Source: CAVQGZ01 sp963714455
Lineage (GTDB): Bacteria; Actinomycetota; Actinomycetes; Jiangellales; Jiangellaceae
DNA length: 64,000 bases
Assembly (NCBI GenBank): GCA_963714455.1
Contig: CAVQON010000015.1
Coordinates: forward strand, 1 to 64,000
Reading direction: 5' to 3'
A model generated the notes under the pieces. That model was not told the origin of the DNA, made no database searches, and worked only from the letters and a program-made list of their open reading frames with translations. A program made the translations under genes and the position numbers. The first letter of the stretch is position 1. Every line of letters starts with the position of its first letter. Below, piece after piece: positions 1 to 7,175 of the stretch.

Positions 1-48
1 AGTGGGGCAGGTGGGGATGCGCCGAAGCAACGTGGCCTCGGGACTTCA

Positions 49-64
49 TAGCATCTGCTATCGT
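49..64 (+). promoter_or_regulatory. Inverted repeat and -10-like box before the mntA-type gene
   Basis: A short palindrome TAGCA-TC-TGCTA lies at 49-60 and runs into a -10-like TATCGT (59-64), which ends 8 nt before the GTG at 73. No Shine-Dalgarno sequence is visible, so a leaderless or nearly leaderless transcript is likely. The palindrome is a reasonable operator for autoregulation by the HTH-containing antitoxin that follows. Operator function is inference. Confidence 0.35.
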
Positions 65-72
65 GCTCTCTT

Positions 73-543
73 GTGGTGGTCGACCTAGCGGCGGTGGCCC
101 GCCGCAGCGACGAGGCGGTTCGCGACGCCCGCGCCGAGTTGGTGCACGCCGTTCGCGAGGCCTCGAGGCAGGGCCTCACCCAGGCGCAGATCGCGCAGCT
201 GATCGGGCGCAGCCAGCCCGAGGTGTCCCGGCTGCTGCGCTTCCACGGCCGGGGCCTGCTGGCACGGCGGTTGCGGCGGCATGCCCGCGAGGTCCGTGAA
301 CTGATCGATCAGGCCGGAGGCAGCAACGTTCGCGTGTTCGGCTCGGTGGCCACGGGCACCGAGCACGCGGGGTCCGACATCGACCTGCTGTTCGACATGG
401 GTACTCCGATGGGCCTGATGGAGCTCGGCACGCTGGAACGACGCCTGTCCGAACTGCTCGGCGCTGACGTCGACCTGATCCCCGCAGCGACCCTGCGACC
501 AGACCTGCGCGATCGCGTTCTCACCGAGGCGGTGGCCCTGTGA
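73..543 (+). CDS. mntA: HTH-MNT nucleotidyltransferase antitoxin (MntA type)
   Basis: 156 residues. An N-terminal helix-turn-helix (about residues 35-56, containing LTQAQIAQLIGRSQPEVSRL) is followed by a minimal nucleotidyltransferase domain. The diagnostic GSx10DxD motif is complete: G90-S91, then D102-I-D104, with a further acidic residue at D132/D134. In the MntA/HepT family the nucleotidyltransferase neutralises the HEPN ribonuclease by adenylylating a tyrosine in the toxin's RX4HXY motif. The next gene encodes that toxin and overlaps this one by 4 nt (GTGA at 540-543). Many MntA proteins lack a DNA-binding domain, so the HTH suggests autoregulation of the pair. The start is GTG at 73; GTG at 76 is equally possible. 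Confidence 0.85.
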   Translation: MVVDLAAVARRSDEAVRDARAELVHAVREASRQGLTQAQIAQLIGRSQPEVSRLLRFHGRGLLARRLRRHAREVRELIDQAGGSNVRVFGSVATGTEHAGSDIDLLFDMGTPMGLMELGTLERRLSELLGADVDLIPAATLRPDLRDRVLTEAVAL

Positions 544-866
544 CCCGGACCCCCGAAGAAGTCCTGCGGGAAGCCCAGACCCACTTCGCCCTGATGGTCC
601 AGCACGCCCAGGGCAACCTGGATGACCAGCTGGTGATCGACGCGATCTGCATGCGGCTGTCCGCCGGGGTGGAGGCCCTGGCCCGACTCGACACCGCAAC
701 CAGGGATCGCTTGTTCGGCGACGCGTGGCCCCTCATGTGGGGGATGCGCAACCGCATCGCACACGGCTACCTGCTCGTCGACACAGACATCGTGCGCCGG
801 ACCTTGGAGCACGACATCCCACCGATCCTGACCGGCATCGAGGCCGAACTGACTGACGCCGGCTGA
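540..866 (+). CDS. hepT: HEPN-domain toxin of the HepT family
   Basis: 108 residues, mostly helical. The signature RX4HXY motif is present as RNRIAHGY with R70, H75 and Y77; in HepT toxins the R and H form the RNase active site and Y is the residue modified by MntA. Translation starts at GTG 540, overlapping the antitoxin stop codon, so the two are co-translated. Antitoxin-first order is usual for toxin-antitoxin operons. The target RNA cannot be told from sequence. Both key motifs of the pair are intact, so it is probably functional. Confidence 0.85.
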   Translation: MTRTPEEVLREAQTHFALMVQHAQGNLDDQLVIDAICMRLSAGVEALARLDTATRDRLFGDAWPLMWGMRNRIAHGYLLVDTDIVRRTLEHDIPPILTGIEAELTDAG

Positions 867-976
867 ACCACCCAGCACCAGGACAACCGCGGCACTCGCA
901 TTCCGGGCCGCAAGCAGCGCGCCCAGCTCGCGGCGGAGTGGGGCACCTAAGGGGCTCCACGCGGTCCCCTCCTGCA

Positions 977-997
977 AGCCCTCCGGGGTGGAGGGCT
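977..997. terminator. Hairpin between convergent hepT and methyltransferase genes
   Basis: An 8-bp stem (AGCCCTCC / GGAGGGCT) closes on a 5-nt loop GGGGT. It lies between the 3' end of hepT (866) and the 3' end of the minus-strand methyltransferase (1044). There is no U-tract, as is common in high-GC genomes. The 867-976 segment before it contains no gene I can support. Confidence 0.4.
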
Positions 998-1043
998 GCC
1001 CACAACCGCAGTGTTCTGTCTACTCGGTGATCTGCGTGAGGCC

Positions 1044-1667
1044 TCATGTGCCATTGGTGGCGGTGCACAGGAACACGCTGAACGTGCGGTCGCCCTTGAG
1101 GATGGTCGTGGCGTCAACGAAGGTGACGTCGGCGAAGCCGGCGCGGGCCAGCTGCTCGGTGAGGCGTTCCCTGTCGAAGCCGTGATGTCCGTCGAAGTCG
1201 GCCACGTCGGCGTGGAAGGCGCCGTCGGGATCCTCATCAAGGTCCGCGATGGCCAGCCGACCACCGTCGACCAGCAGCGCCGCCACCGACCGCAGCAGCG
1301 CATCGAGGTCTGGCACGTGGTGCAACGCCAGGGAGCTCCACACCACGTCGTAGGACCCAGCGAGCCGGTCCGTGGTCAGGTCGGCCCGGACAGCGCGTAG
1401 CCGGTCACTGAGCCCGGCCTCCTCGATCCGTTGCCGTGCCACCTGCACCATTCCGGCGGAGGGGTCGGTCACTGTCGCGGAGCCGACCCGGTCGGCGAGC
1501 AGGATGCTCAATCGGCCCGTGCCACCGCCGACGTCGAGCGCGCTCATCCGGGGGTTCAGACCCAGTACCTCGCCGATGGCCCGGGCCACCGCCACCTGCC
1601 GCTCTTCGTGGGCGGGGTCGTCGTCCCAGGTTGGCGCCTCGGCGTCGAATCGCTCGTGTTCGTGCAC
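1044..1667 (-). CDS. Class I SAM-dependent methyltransferase
   Basis: 207 residues. Motif I is clear (LDVGGGTGR, residues 44-52), followed by an acidic loop (VTDPSAGMV), motif II/III around VRADLTTD, and YDVVWSSLALHHVPD typical of UbiE/Tam-type enzymes. The substrate is not predictable. The histidine-rich start (MHEHERFD) is supported by a -10-like TACGTT at 1680-1675 ending exactly 7 nt before the GTG, with no ribosome binding site, which implies a leaderless transcript. It is transcribed towards the HepT/MntA pair and sits in the accessory left end of the window, so it could be horizontally acquired cargo. Confidence 0.8.
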   Translation of the reverse strand: MHEHERFDAEAPTWDDDPAHEERQVAVARAIGEVLGLNPRMSALDVGGGTGRLSILLADRVGSATVTDPSAGMVQVARQRIEEAGLSDRLRAVRADLTTDRLAGSYDVVWSSLALHHVPDLDALLRSVAALLVDGGRLAIADLDEDPDGAFHADVADFDGHHGFDRERLTEQLARAGFADVTFVDATTILKGDRTFSVFLCTATNGT

Positions 1668-1756
1668 GTGCTCGAACGTAGTCGCCGCGCCTGCATCTCA
1701 AGACGTTCATGTCGGGCTGGTTGATGAGCTCCCTCGGCGAGTCGATGCAGCCCCCT

Positions 1757-1796
1757 CCTACTGACTCTGCGGTCATGCGGCCAGCAGAGTCGGAGG
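1757..1796. repeat. Imperfect hairpin beside recombinase remnant
   Basis: The core is GACTCTGC (1763-1770) and its complement GCAGAGTC (1784-1791) around a 13-nt loop. The stem extends outward through CT/GG, a bulge and CCT/AGG. It lies about 40 bp beyond the stop codon of the decayed integrase (1832). It could be a terminator, or a remnant of the attachment or recombination site of the lost element. Neither role is shown by sequence. Confidence 0.35.
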
Positions 1797-1831
1797 GTCT
1801 GAACGATCGCGATGCGGGTTGGGCGGCACTG

Positions 1832-1980
1832 TCAGGCGCTGGCGACGTAGGCGGTGAGTAGGTGGGCGCCGTGCAGGTCGAGGTTGCCGCGGAAGCGGTG
1901 GTACTGCTCGGTGGTGCGGGGTCGGCGTGGCGCGCCAGTACCCGGGTGTCGAGCAGATTCAGCGCTCCTGCGGCACGTCA
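1832..1980 (-). pseudogene. Decayed C-terminus of a tyrosine recombinase/integrase
   Basis: On the minus strand, combining frames gives LNLLDTRVLARHADP followed by RTTEQYHRFRGNLDLHG and LLTAYVASA, ending in TGA at 1834-1832. This matches the usual end of phage and actinobacterial tyrosine recombinases, where HADPRTT leads into the catalytic tyrosine of (E/R)(R/Q)Y and an N-L-D-x-H segment. The HADP and RTTEQY parts are in different frames: one C appears missing in the run near 1920. A second shift lies upstream near 1965. With no catalytic domain upstream it is a remnant. It lies between two toxin-antitoxin modules and marks this end as a former mobile element or island. Confidence 0.6.
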
Positions 1981-2155
1981 CCGTTCTCGGGAGAGGTGGC
2001 CAACCGGATCCCTGTCGAAGCGACGGAAAGATGCACGCCAGTCGTTCATCGAGACTGCGTCACTGTGGGTGGGAGCGACGCCGGGTCGTGGTGCGTCCGC
2101 AGGCGGCGCTGTGGCGCACCCACAGGATGATCAGTGTGCGGCCGACGCCGAGGCG

Positions 2156-2193
2156 CTACCCTAGTAGCATCGTCAGTCCTACCAGGGTAGGAT
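2156..2193 (+). promoter_or_regulatory. mazE promoter/operator with two palindromes
   Basis: Two related inverted repeats precede the antitoxin gene: CTACcctaGTAG at 2156-2167 and the perfect CCTACC-AG-GGTAGG at 2178-2191. The second overlaps a -10-like TAGGAT (2188-2193) that ends 6 nt before ATG 2200, so the mRNA is probably leaderless. A repressor bound here would block RNA polymerase. MazE-type antitoxins normally autorepress through such palindromes. Binding itself is inference. Confidence 0.55.
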
Positions 2194-2199
2194 TGTCTC

Positions 2200-2430
2200 A
2201 TGAAGTTGAGCGTCAGCCTGTCCGAGGAAGACGTCGCCACCCTGGACCGCTACGCCGACGCGGCGGGACTCACCTCACGCTCTGCGGCGATCCAGCGCGC
2301 CATCCGAATGCTGGGTGACCCTGCCCTAGACGACGCGTACGCGGCCGCATGGGACGAGTGGGAAGCCTCAGGCGATGCCGCCGCGTGGGACACAAGTCTT
2401 GCGGACGGGCTCGTCGATGCTGCGCGGTGA
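2200..2430 (+). CDS. Ribbon-helix-helix antitoxin (MazE type)
   Basis: 76 residues. The N-terminus (MKLSVSLSEEDVATLDRYAD then GLTSRSAAIQRAIRML) has the strand-helix-helix pattern of a ribbon-helix-helix DNA-binding domain. The acidic, tryptophan-containing tail (AAAWDEWEASGDAAAWDTS) is typical of the part of MazE-like antitoxins that wraps the toxin. It overlaps the downstream MazF-like toxin gene by 14 nt. The two palindromes upstream are its likely binding sites. Confidence 0.8.
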   Translation: MKLSVSLSEEDVATLDRYADAAGLTSRSAAIQRAIRMLGDPALDDAYAAAWDEWEASGDAAAWDTSLADGLVDAAR

Positions 2431-2764
2431 GATCCGGTTGACCGATCTCGACCCGACACAGGGAAGCGAAGCCGGCAAGCGGCGCCCCGCGGTCCTGGTC
2501 AGCAACGACCGCGCCAATGCCACCGCAGCCCGGCTGGGCCGCGGTGTCGTGACCGTAGTCCCAGTCACCAGCAACGTCACCCGTGTCTTCCCGTTCCAGG
2601 CCCTCCTGACAGCCGACGAGACCGGCCTGCGGGTGGACTCCAAAGCACAGTGCGAACAGATCCGCTCGCTGTCGGTGCACCGGTTGGGCACGGTCATGGG
2701 GCGCGTCCCACCCCACGTCATGGAACGACTGGACGACGCCCTTCGGGCCCACCTCCAGCTGTAG
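2417..2764 (+). CDS. mazF: MazF/PemK-type endoribonuclease toxin
   Basis: 115 residues, the usual MazF length. The family N-terminus is present: a basic strand (LRGEIRLTDLDPTQGSEAG), KRRPAVLVSN at residues 21-30, then VVPVTSNVTRVFPFQ and a C-terminal ECEQIR-like segment (CEQIRSLSVHRLG). MazF toxins cut single-stranded RNA at short motifs; the motif is not predictable here. The ATG at 2417 lies inside the last codons of the antitoxin gene, so the pair is translationally coupled. An upstream in-frame ATG at 2375 would add 14 unrelated residues overlapping the antitoxin tail and is less likely. Confidence 0.85.
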   Translation: MLRGEIRLTDLDPTQGSEAGKRRPAVLVSNDRANATAARLGRGVVTVVPVTSNVTRVFPFQALLTADETGLRVDSKAQCEQIRSLSVHRLGTVMGRVPPHVMERLDDALRAHLQL

Positions 2765-3057
2765 CCAGGCTTGAGGCCAGCCGGTAGGGCGACCTTGCCA
2801 GGCAGCTGGACCACCAACCCATGACCGACGTCCTAGCCCCTACTGGGCGGTATGCAGCGCCCAACGGCGCGCCCCACCGAGTCGACCGGGGCTTGAGACG
2901 ACACCGTCCCCCGGCACGAGTGGAAGAATGACCGAGGGACCTCAGGCATCAGATCCGGCAATCGCTACCAGCCTGTTCAGCCCTGCTCACTGCGTCTCGA
3001 CGAGACTCGAGGTGGCGCGGGATGCGGCGCGGTCGGGCGCGGCCTAGCCTCGCAGGC

Positions 3058-3459
3058 ATGGCCTACGACGTCGACAAGACCGAGGACGAGTGGCGCGCCC
3101 AGCTGTCCCCCGCCGAGTACCACGTGCTGCGCGAAGCCGGGACGGAGCGTCCGGGTACCAGCTCGTACGAGCACGACCAGACCGTCGGGGTCTACCGGTG
3201 CCGGGGCTGCACCACCGAGCTGTTCCGCAGCGAGCACAAGTTCGACGCCCACTGCGGCTGGCCAGCGTTCTACACCCCGCTTGCTGAGGACCGCGTCGAG
3301 CTCCGCTCGGACCGCACCATGGGCATGACCCGCACCGAGGTGCGTTGCGCGTCCTGCGGTTCCCACCTCGGCCACGTGTTCGAGGGCGAGGGCTTCGGGA
3401 CGCCGACCGACCAGCGGTACTGCATCAACGGCATCGCGCTGGAGCTGCAGCCCGAGTAG
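3058..3459 (+). CDS. msrB: Peptide methionine-R-sulfoxide reductase MsrB
   Basis: 133 residues. It reduces methionine-R-sulfoxide in proteins. Zinc-binding cysteines lie in two CxxC pairs (C48/C51 in CRGC and C97/C100 in CASC). The catalytic cysteine is C122 in RYCINGIAL, preceded by GSHLGHVF. C66 in HCGWP is a candidate resolving cysteine. ATG 3058 is chosen because the homologous domain begins there and a -10-like TAGCCT (3045-3050) ends 7 nt upstream, implying leaderless expression. The preceding 2765-3057 holds no gene I can support. This gene starts the block whose order matches Mycobacterium tuberculosis from Rv2674. Confidence 0.93.
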   Translation: MAYDVDKTEDEWRAQLSPAEYHVLREAGTERPGTSSYEHDQTVGVYRCRGCTTELFRSEHKFDAHCGWPAFYTPLAEDRVELRSDRTMGMTRTEVRCASCGSHLGHVFEGEGFGTPTDQRYCINGIALELQPE

Positions 3460-3483
3460 GCCGGACGGCCCGTCTGTCGGCGT

Positions 3484-3921
3484 CTACTCCGACGGGTCCG
3501 GCGCCGGCGGTGAGCCCTGCTCGGACGGCGGGACGGCGCGCAGCGCCTCGACCGCAGCCATCACCCGCTCGTGCTGGGCGACCAACGCCTCGTACTCCGG
3601 AGGCACGCCCGTCCCCGCGCGGTACAGGGGCACGACCTGGCTGGCCAGGTCGGTCAGGGCGGCACGGTCGAAACCGTCCCGCTCCGTCGCGGCCGCGTCC
3701 GCCGCCACGGTTCGGTAGTCGGCGACCTTGCCGGCCCAGCCCGGGTTGCGCATGCGCTCGGTGTCGGAGGCCATCGCACGAGCCAGCGTGCGCAGGGCGT
3801 CGTCCAGCTCGATCAGCTGCTCGCTGCGCGCCGAGACGTCGACCGGGGGTGGCGTCCCGGTGTCCTCCGTCGACTCGTCGCTGTCTTTTCGGCTGGCGCG
3901 AAACCGGTCCATCAAGCCCAT
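3484..3921 (-). CDS. Conserved actinobacterial hypothetical protein
   Basis: 145 residues, not assigned to a family. It is soluble and mostly helical. An acidic, proline-rich linker (about residues 12-31) follows a basic N-terminus (MGLMDRFRASRK). A helical core (about 32-120) contains LDDALRTLARAMASDTERM. The C-terminus is disordered and acidic. A -10-like TAGGGT (3934-3929) ends 7 nt before the ATG, so it is probably leaderless and has its own promoter, even though it follows hemQ at a distance of only 16 nt on the same strand. Confidence 0.6.
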   Translation of the reverse strand: MGLMDRFRASRKDSDESTEDTGTPPPVDVSARSEQLIELDDALRTLARAMASDTERMRNPGWAGKVADYRTVAADAAATERDGFDRAALTDLASQVVPLYRAGTGVPPEYEALVAQHERVMAAVEALRAVPPSEQGSPPAPDPSE

Positions 3922-3937
3922 GCATCGAACCCTAGGG

Positions 3938-4648
3938 CTACGGCAGCACGGCTACCAGGTCGGCGATCTCGCGTCGAGGCCCGGTGTAGAAGGGGAGCTC
4001 CTCGCGCACGTGCAGCCGCGCGCTCGACCCGCGCAGGTGCCGCATCAGGTCGACGATGCGGTACAGCTCGTCGGCCTCGAAGGCCAGGATCCACTCGTAG
4101 TCGCCGAGCGCGAACGACGACACGGTGTTGGCGCGCACGTCGGGGTAGTCCCGACCCATCTGACCGTGCTCGACGAGCATCGCGCGGCGCTCGTCGTCGG
4201 GCAGCAGGTACCACTCGTACGAGCGCACGAACGGGTACACGCACACGTATGCCCGGGCCTGCTCGTCGGCCAGGAATGCCGGCACGTGGCTCTTGTTGAA
4301 CTCGGCCGGACGGTGCAACGCCACCTGCGACCACACGGGACGCAGGTGACGCCCCAGCCGCGTGCGACGCAACCGGTGGTAGGCCTCCTGCAGCGCGTCG
4401 CTGGTCTCGGCGTGCCACCACACCATGAGGTCGGCGTCGGCACGCATGCCGGCCAGGTCGTAGAAGCCACGGACGACGACGTCCTTCTCGCCCAGCTGCT
4501 GCACCAGGTCGGCGACCTCGTCAGCGATCTCGGACCGGTCGGCCTCACCCAGCAGCTCCCCCAGCGAGAACACCGACCACATCGCGTAGCGGATCACCTT
4601 GTTCAGGTCGCGGGCCTTCGGCCTGCTGGACGAGTTCGCTTCGCTCAC
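3938..4648 (-). CDS. hemQ: Coproheme decarboxylase HemQ/ChdC
   Basis: 236 residues of the chlorite-dismutase superfamily. It oxidatively decarboxylates iron-coproporphyrin III to haem b, the last step of the coproporphyrin-dependent pathway used by Gram-positives. The N-terminus has LNKVIRYAMWSVF. The later half has GRDYPDVRANTVSSFALGD and YEWILAFEADEL. The C-terminal RLHVREELPFYTG carries the histidine that ligates haem iron in this family. The tyrosine of GRDYP is the likely radical residue. The GTG start overlaps the hemG stop by 4 nt (4645-4648), so it is translationally coupled to the preceding pathway enzyme. Confidence 0.93.
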   Translation of the reverse strand: MSEANSSSRPKARDLNKVIRYAMWSVFSLGELLGEADRSEIADEVADLVQQLGEKDVVVRGFYDLAGMRADADLMVWWHAETSDALQEAYHRLRRTRLGRHLRPVWSQVALHRPAEFNKSHVPAFLADEQARAYVCVYPFVRSYEWYLLPDDERRAMLVEHGQMGRDYPDVRANTVSSFALGDYEWILAFEADELYRIVDLMRHLRGSSARLHVREELPFYTGPRREIADLVAVLP

Positions 4649-6078
4649 GGACGAATCGTCCCACCGGGCTCGAGCGAGCGCAGCACCGCGTCGCTGCCCC
4701 GGCGCGCAGAAGCGATGCACGCCGGGATGCCCACCCCGTCCAGCGCGGCACCGGCCATCGCGAGTCCGGGGACGGTCGCGAGCAGCTCGTGCACCCGGGC
4801 GGCGCGCGTCGGATGACCCGGCGTGTACTGCGGCAGGGAGCCGCCCCACCGGAACACGCTGCCGGCGACGGGCCGAGCGGTCAGCCCGAGCACGTCGGCG
4901 GCGTCCTCGGCGGCCAGGCGCAGCAGGTCGGCGTCGTCGCGCTGAAGGTCGGCGGCCTCGCCGGCGCGGCCCACCGACATGCGCACCACGGCGAGGTCGC
5001 CGATCGCCTCGTCGACCCAACGCCACTTCTGCGACGAGTACGTCGCCGCCTTCACCGCGCGGCCCTGCGCCGGCGGGACGAGGTGACCCGAGCCCTGCAA
5101 GGCCCCCGCCGGTACGTCGGCTCGGCGGTAGCCCAGCGCGATCAGCCCGACGCTGGCGTAGTCGACCAGTTCGACGAGCGCGGCAGCCGCCGGCACCGGT
5201 TCGCGCAACAACCGGGCGGCGGCAGGAGCTGGGACGGCGATCAGCACCGCGTCGGCCTCGATCCGCTCGGGGGCGGGAACCGGGCCGACCACTACCTGCC
5301 ACCGACCGTCGGCCTGTCGGTACAGCTCGCGGGCGGTCGTGCGGGTGCGCACCTCGATCCCATCGGTCGTCGCCAACCGCGCGGGCAGCGTGAAGAGCCC
5401 TCCGACGAGACCGACGAACGGCGACGTGCCGTCCGCGCTCGCCCCCGCACTCGCGCGTACTCTCGCCGCGGCACTCGTGAGCCGCTCCCCCCGCACCCGG
5501 GCTGCGGCGATGGCGGGCATCGTCGCCTCCAGCGACAGCGTCGCGGCGCTTCCCGCGTACACCCCACCGAGCAGCGGCTCGACCAGCCGCTCGGTCACCT
5601 CGCGCCCCAGGCGAGCAGTCACGTAGCGCCCGACGCTCGCGTCGCCGTGCTCCGCGGTGACGGGCAGCACCCGCTCGGCGCGCACTCGCGCCATCCCACG
5701 TCGGGTCAGCACCCCGCTGGCGGCCAGCGCCCGCAGGTCGGCCGGGATGCCGAGGATCGTCCCGGACGGGAACGGCACCAGGCGACCGTCCACCATGACG
5801 CGGGCCGCTGTCGTCGCGGGCTGTACCAGTGCCGGGCCGAGCCCGACGGCTGTGGCGAGGTCGCGGGCCTCGGGGCGGCGCGCCAGCATCGACTCGGCTC
5901 CGGCGTCGACGGCGTACCCACCCAGGCTGCCCGCCTTGAGCTTGCCGCCGACCTCCCTGCCCGCCTCCAGCACCGTGACGCGTGGCGGGTTCGGCGCCTG
6001 GCGCAAGAACCAGGCGGCAGCGAGTCCCGTGATGCCCCCGCCGACGACCACGACATGACGTCCGGGGGGAGCGGGCAC
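4645..6078 (-). CDS. hemG: Coproporphyrinogen III oxidase (HemG/HemY/CgoX type)
   Basis: 477 residues. This FAD enzyme oxidises coproporphyrinogen III to coproporphyrin III in Gram-positives. The dinucleotide-binding fingerprint VVVVGGGITGLAAAWFLR lies at residues 9-26, followed by an acidic strand end (VLEAG) and GGKL. The C-terminal FAD-contact segment is present (LAMAGAALDGVGIPACIAS), as is the conserved RWGGSLPQYTPGH. GTG 6078 is favoured because CAGAGT, a -10-like box, ends 6 nt upstream and only seven residues precede the Rossmann strand. ATG 6096 is an alternative. It is coupled to hemQ downstream. Confidence 0.9.
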   Translation of the reverse strand: MPAPPGRHVVVVGGGITGLAAAWFLRQAPNPPRVTVLEAGREVGGKLKAGSLGGYAVDAGAESMLARRPEARDLATAVGLGPALVQPATTAARVMVDGRLVPFPSGTILGIPADLRALAASGVLTRRGMARVRAERVLPVTAEHGDASVGRYVTARLGREVTERLVEPLLGGVYAGSAATLSLEATMPAIAAARVRGERLTSAAARVRASAGASADGTSPFVGLVGGLFTLPARLATTDGIEVRTRTTARELYRQADGRWQVVVGPVPAPERIEADAVLIAVPAPAAARLLREPVPAAAALVELVDYASVGLIALGYRRADVPAGALQGSGHLVPPAQGRAVKAATYSSQKWRWVDEAIGDLAVVRMSVGRAGEAADLQRDDADLLRLAAEDAADVLGLTARPVAGSVFRWGGSLPQYTPGHPTRAARVHELLATVPGLAMAGAALDGVGIPACIASARRGSDAVLRSLEPGGTIRP

Positions 6079-6173
6079 CCGATCACTCTGGCACATGCGC
6101 CGCCGTGCCCGAACCGTGTCCCGACCGTGACCGAACGACGGAACCGCGGGGGCCGACGTGACGTCGAACGGGC

Positions 6174-7175
6174 ATGAGCACACACTCGGCGACGCGAAGA
6201 AGGACGACGGGCATGCTCGTCGCGCTGCTGGCCGCGGGGACGCTTCTGGCAGGCTGCAGCGCAGGCGGCACCGACTCCAGCGGCAGCGTCGACGCCGCCG
6301 AGCCCGGCATGGCCGGCGGCGACAGCGGCCAGTTCGTCGAGGGCGAGGTGGCGTCGGACACGGCCGAGTCCGAGACCAGGAGCATCAGCGGCGACACCAC
6401 CGACGTCTCCGCTCCCGACGACCGCGCCGTCATCTACTACGTCGACCTGCTGGTCGAGGTGGACGACGTGGGCGCCGCCGCCGAGGACGCCGCCGCGATC
6501 GCCGCGCGCTTCGACGGCTTCGTCCAGAGCGAGTCGTCCGGCGGCATCGACCAGCCGATCCCGGCACCGGGCTACGACGTGGCGCCGTTCCCGACATTCG
6601 AGGCCCAGTCGGTACTGGTGCTGCGCGTGCCTGCGGAGCGCTACGAGCAGGCCGTCGGCGAGCTCGAGGCCCTGGGTGAGACCGTCTCGCGCAGCCGCAA
6701 CGCCCAGGACGTGACGCAAGAGGTCGTCGACGTGCAGACGCGCATCGAGACCCAGGAAGCCTCCATCGACCGGCTTCAGACCCTGCTCGGCGAGGCCACC
6801 AAGATCGGCGACATCTTGGCCATCGAGACCGAGCTCACCTCGCGCATCGCTGAGCTGGAGTCACTCAAGGCGCGCCAGGAGCAGCTCGCGACACAGACCG
6901 ACCTGGCGACCATCACCGTCACGTTCCTGCCCCCCGACACCGTCGTGGAGGAGGGCACGGGCTTCGTCGCCGGCCTCGAGGCGGGCTGGCGCGCCTTCGT
7001 CCGCTCCGTCGAGCTGGGCCTGACCGCGCTCGGTGCCGCGCTGCCGTTCCTGCTCGCGCTCGCGTTGCTCACCCTGCCGCTGGTCGGGTGGCTGGTGGTG
7101 CGCCACCGTCGCCAGCAGCGAGCCAAGTACGCCACTCAGCCGACGACCGACGACTCCGCGACCGTCGAGGCGTGA
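6174..7175 (+). CDS. DUF4349-domain lipoprotein
   Basis: 333 residues. A lipoprotein signal peptide ends in the lipobox LLAGC with acylated Cys28. The mature protein has a low-complexity Ser/Asp linker, then the DUF4349 region (YYVDLLVEVDDVGAAAED to about residue 270) including a long coiled coil (RIETQEASIDRLQTLL, ELTSRIAELESLKARQEQL). A C-terminal membrane segment (about 278-305) and basic tail follow. It is anchored at both ends with the coiled coil outside. Its function is unknown; it is predicted to be envelope-associated. Its 3' end overlaps the convergent hemE by 40 bp. Confidence 0.85.
   Translation: MSTHSATRRRTTGMLVALLAAGTLLAGCSAGGTDSSGSVDAAEPGMAGGDSGQFVEGEVASDTAESETRSISGDTTDVSAPDDRAVIYYVDLLVEVDDVGAAAEDAAAIAARFDGFVQSESSGGIDQPIPAPGYDVAPFPTFEAQSVLVLRVPAERYEQAVGELEALGETVSRSRNAQDVTQEVVDVQTRIETQEASIDRLQTLLGEATKIGDILAIETELTSRIAELESLKARQEQLATQTDLATITVTFLPPDTVVEEGTGFVAGLEAGWRAFVRSVELGLTALGAALPFLLALALLTLPLVGWLVVRHRRQQRAKYATQPTTDDSATVEA

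Larger units (their letters stand above)
1668..2155. other. Intergenic region with recombinase remnant and hairpin, no intact gene
   Basis: About 490 bases without an intact gene. It contains a hairpin at 1757-1796 and, on the minus strand, a frameshifted remnant of a tyrosine recombinase (1832-1980), both described separately. Upstream on the same strand (about 2053-1982) an isolated peptide beginning MNDWRASFRRFD can be read in another frame; I do not recognise it, but it could be more of the same dead gene. The rest holds nothing I can name. Confidence 0.6.

Noticed and set aside
867..976. Short open segment after hepT reading QDNRGTRIPGRKQRAQL
   Set aside because: No start codon and too short to identify; could be a remnant but cannot be supported.
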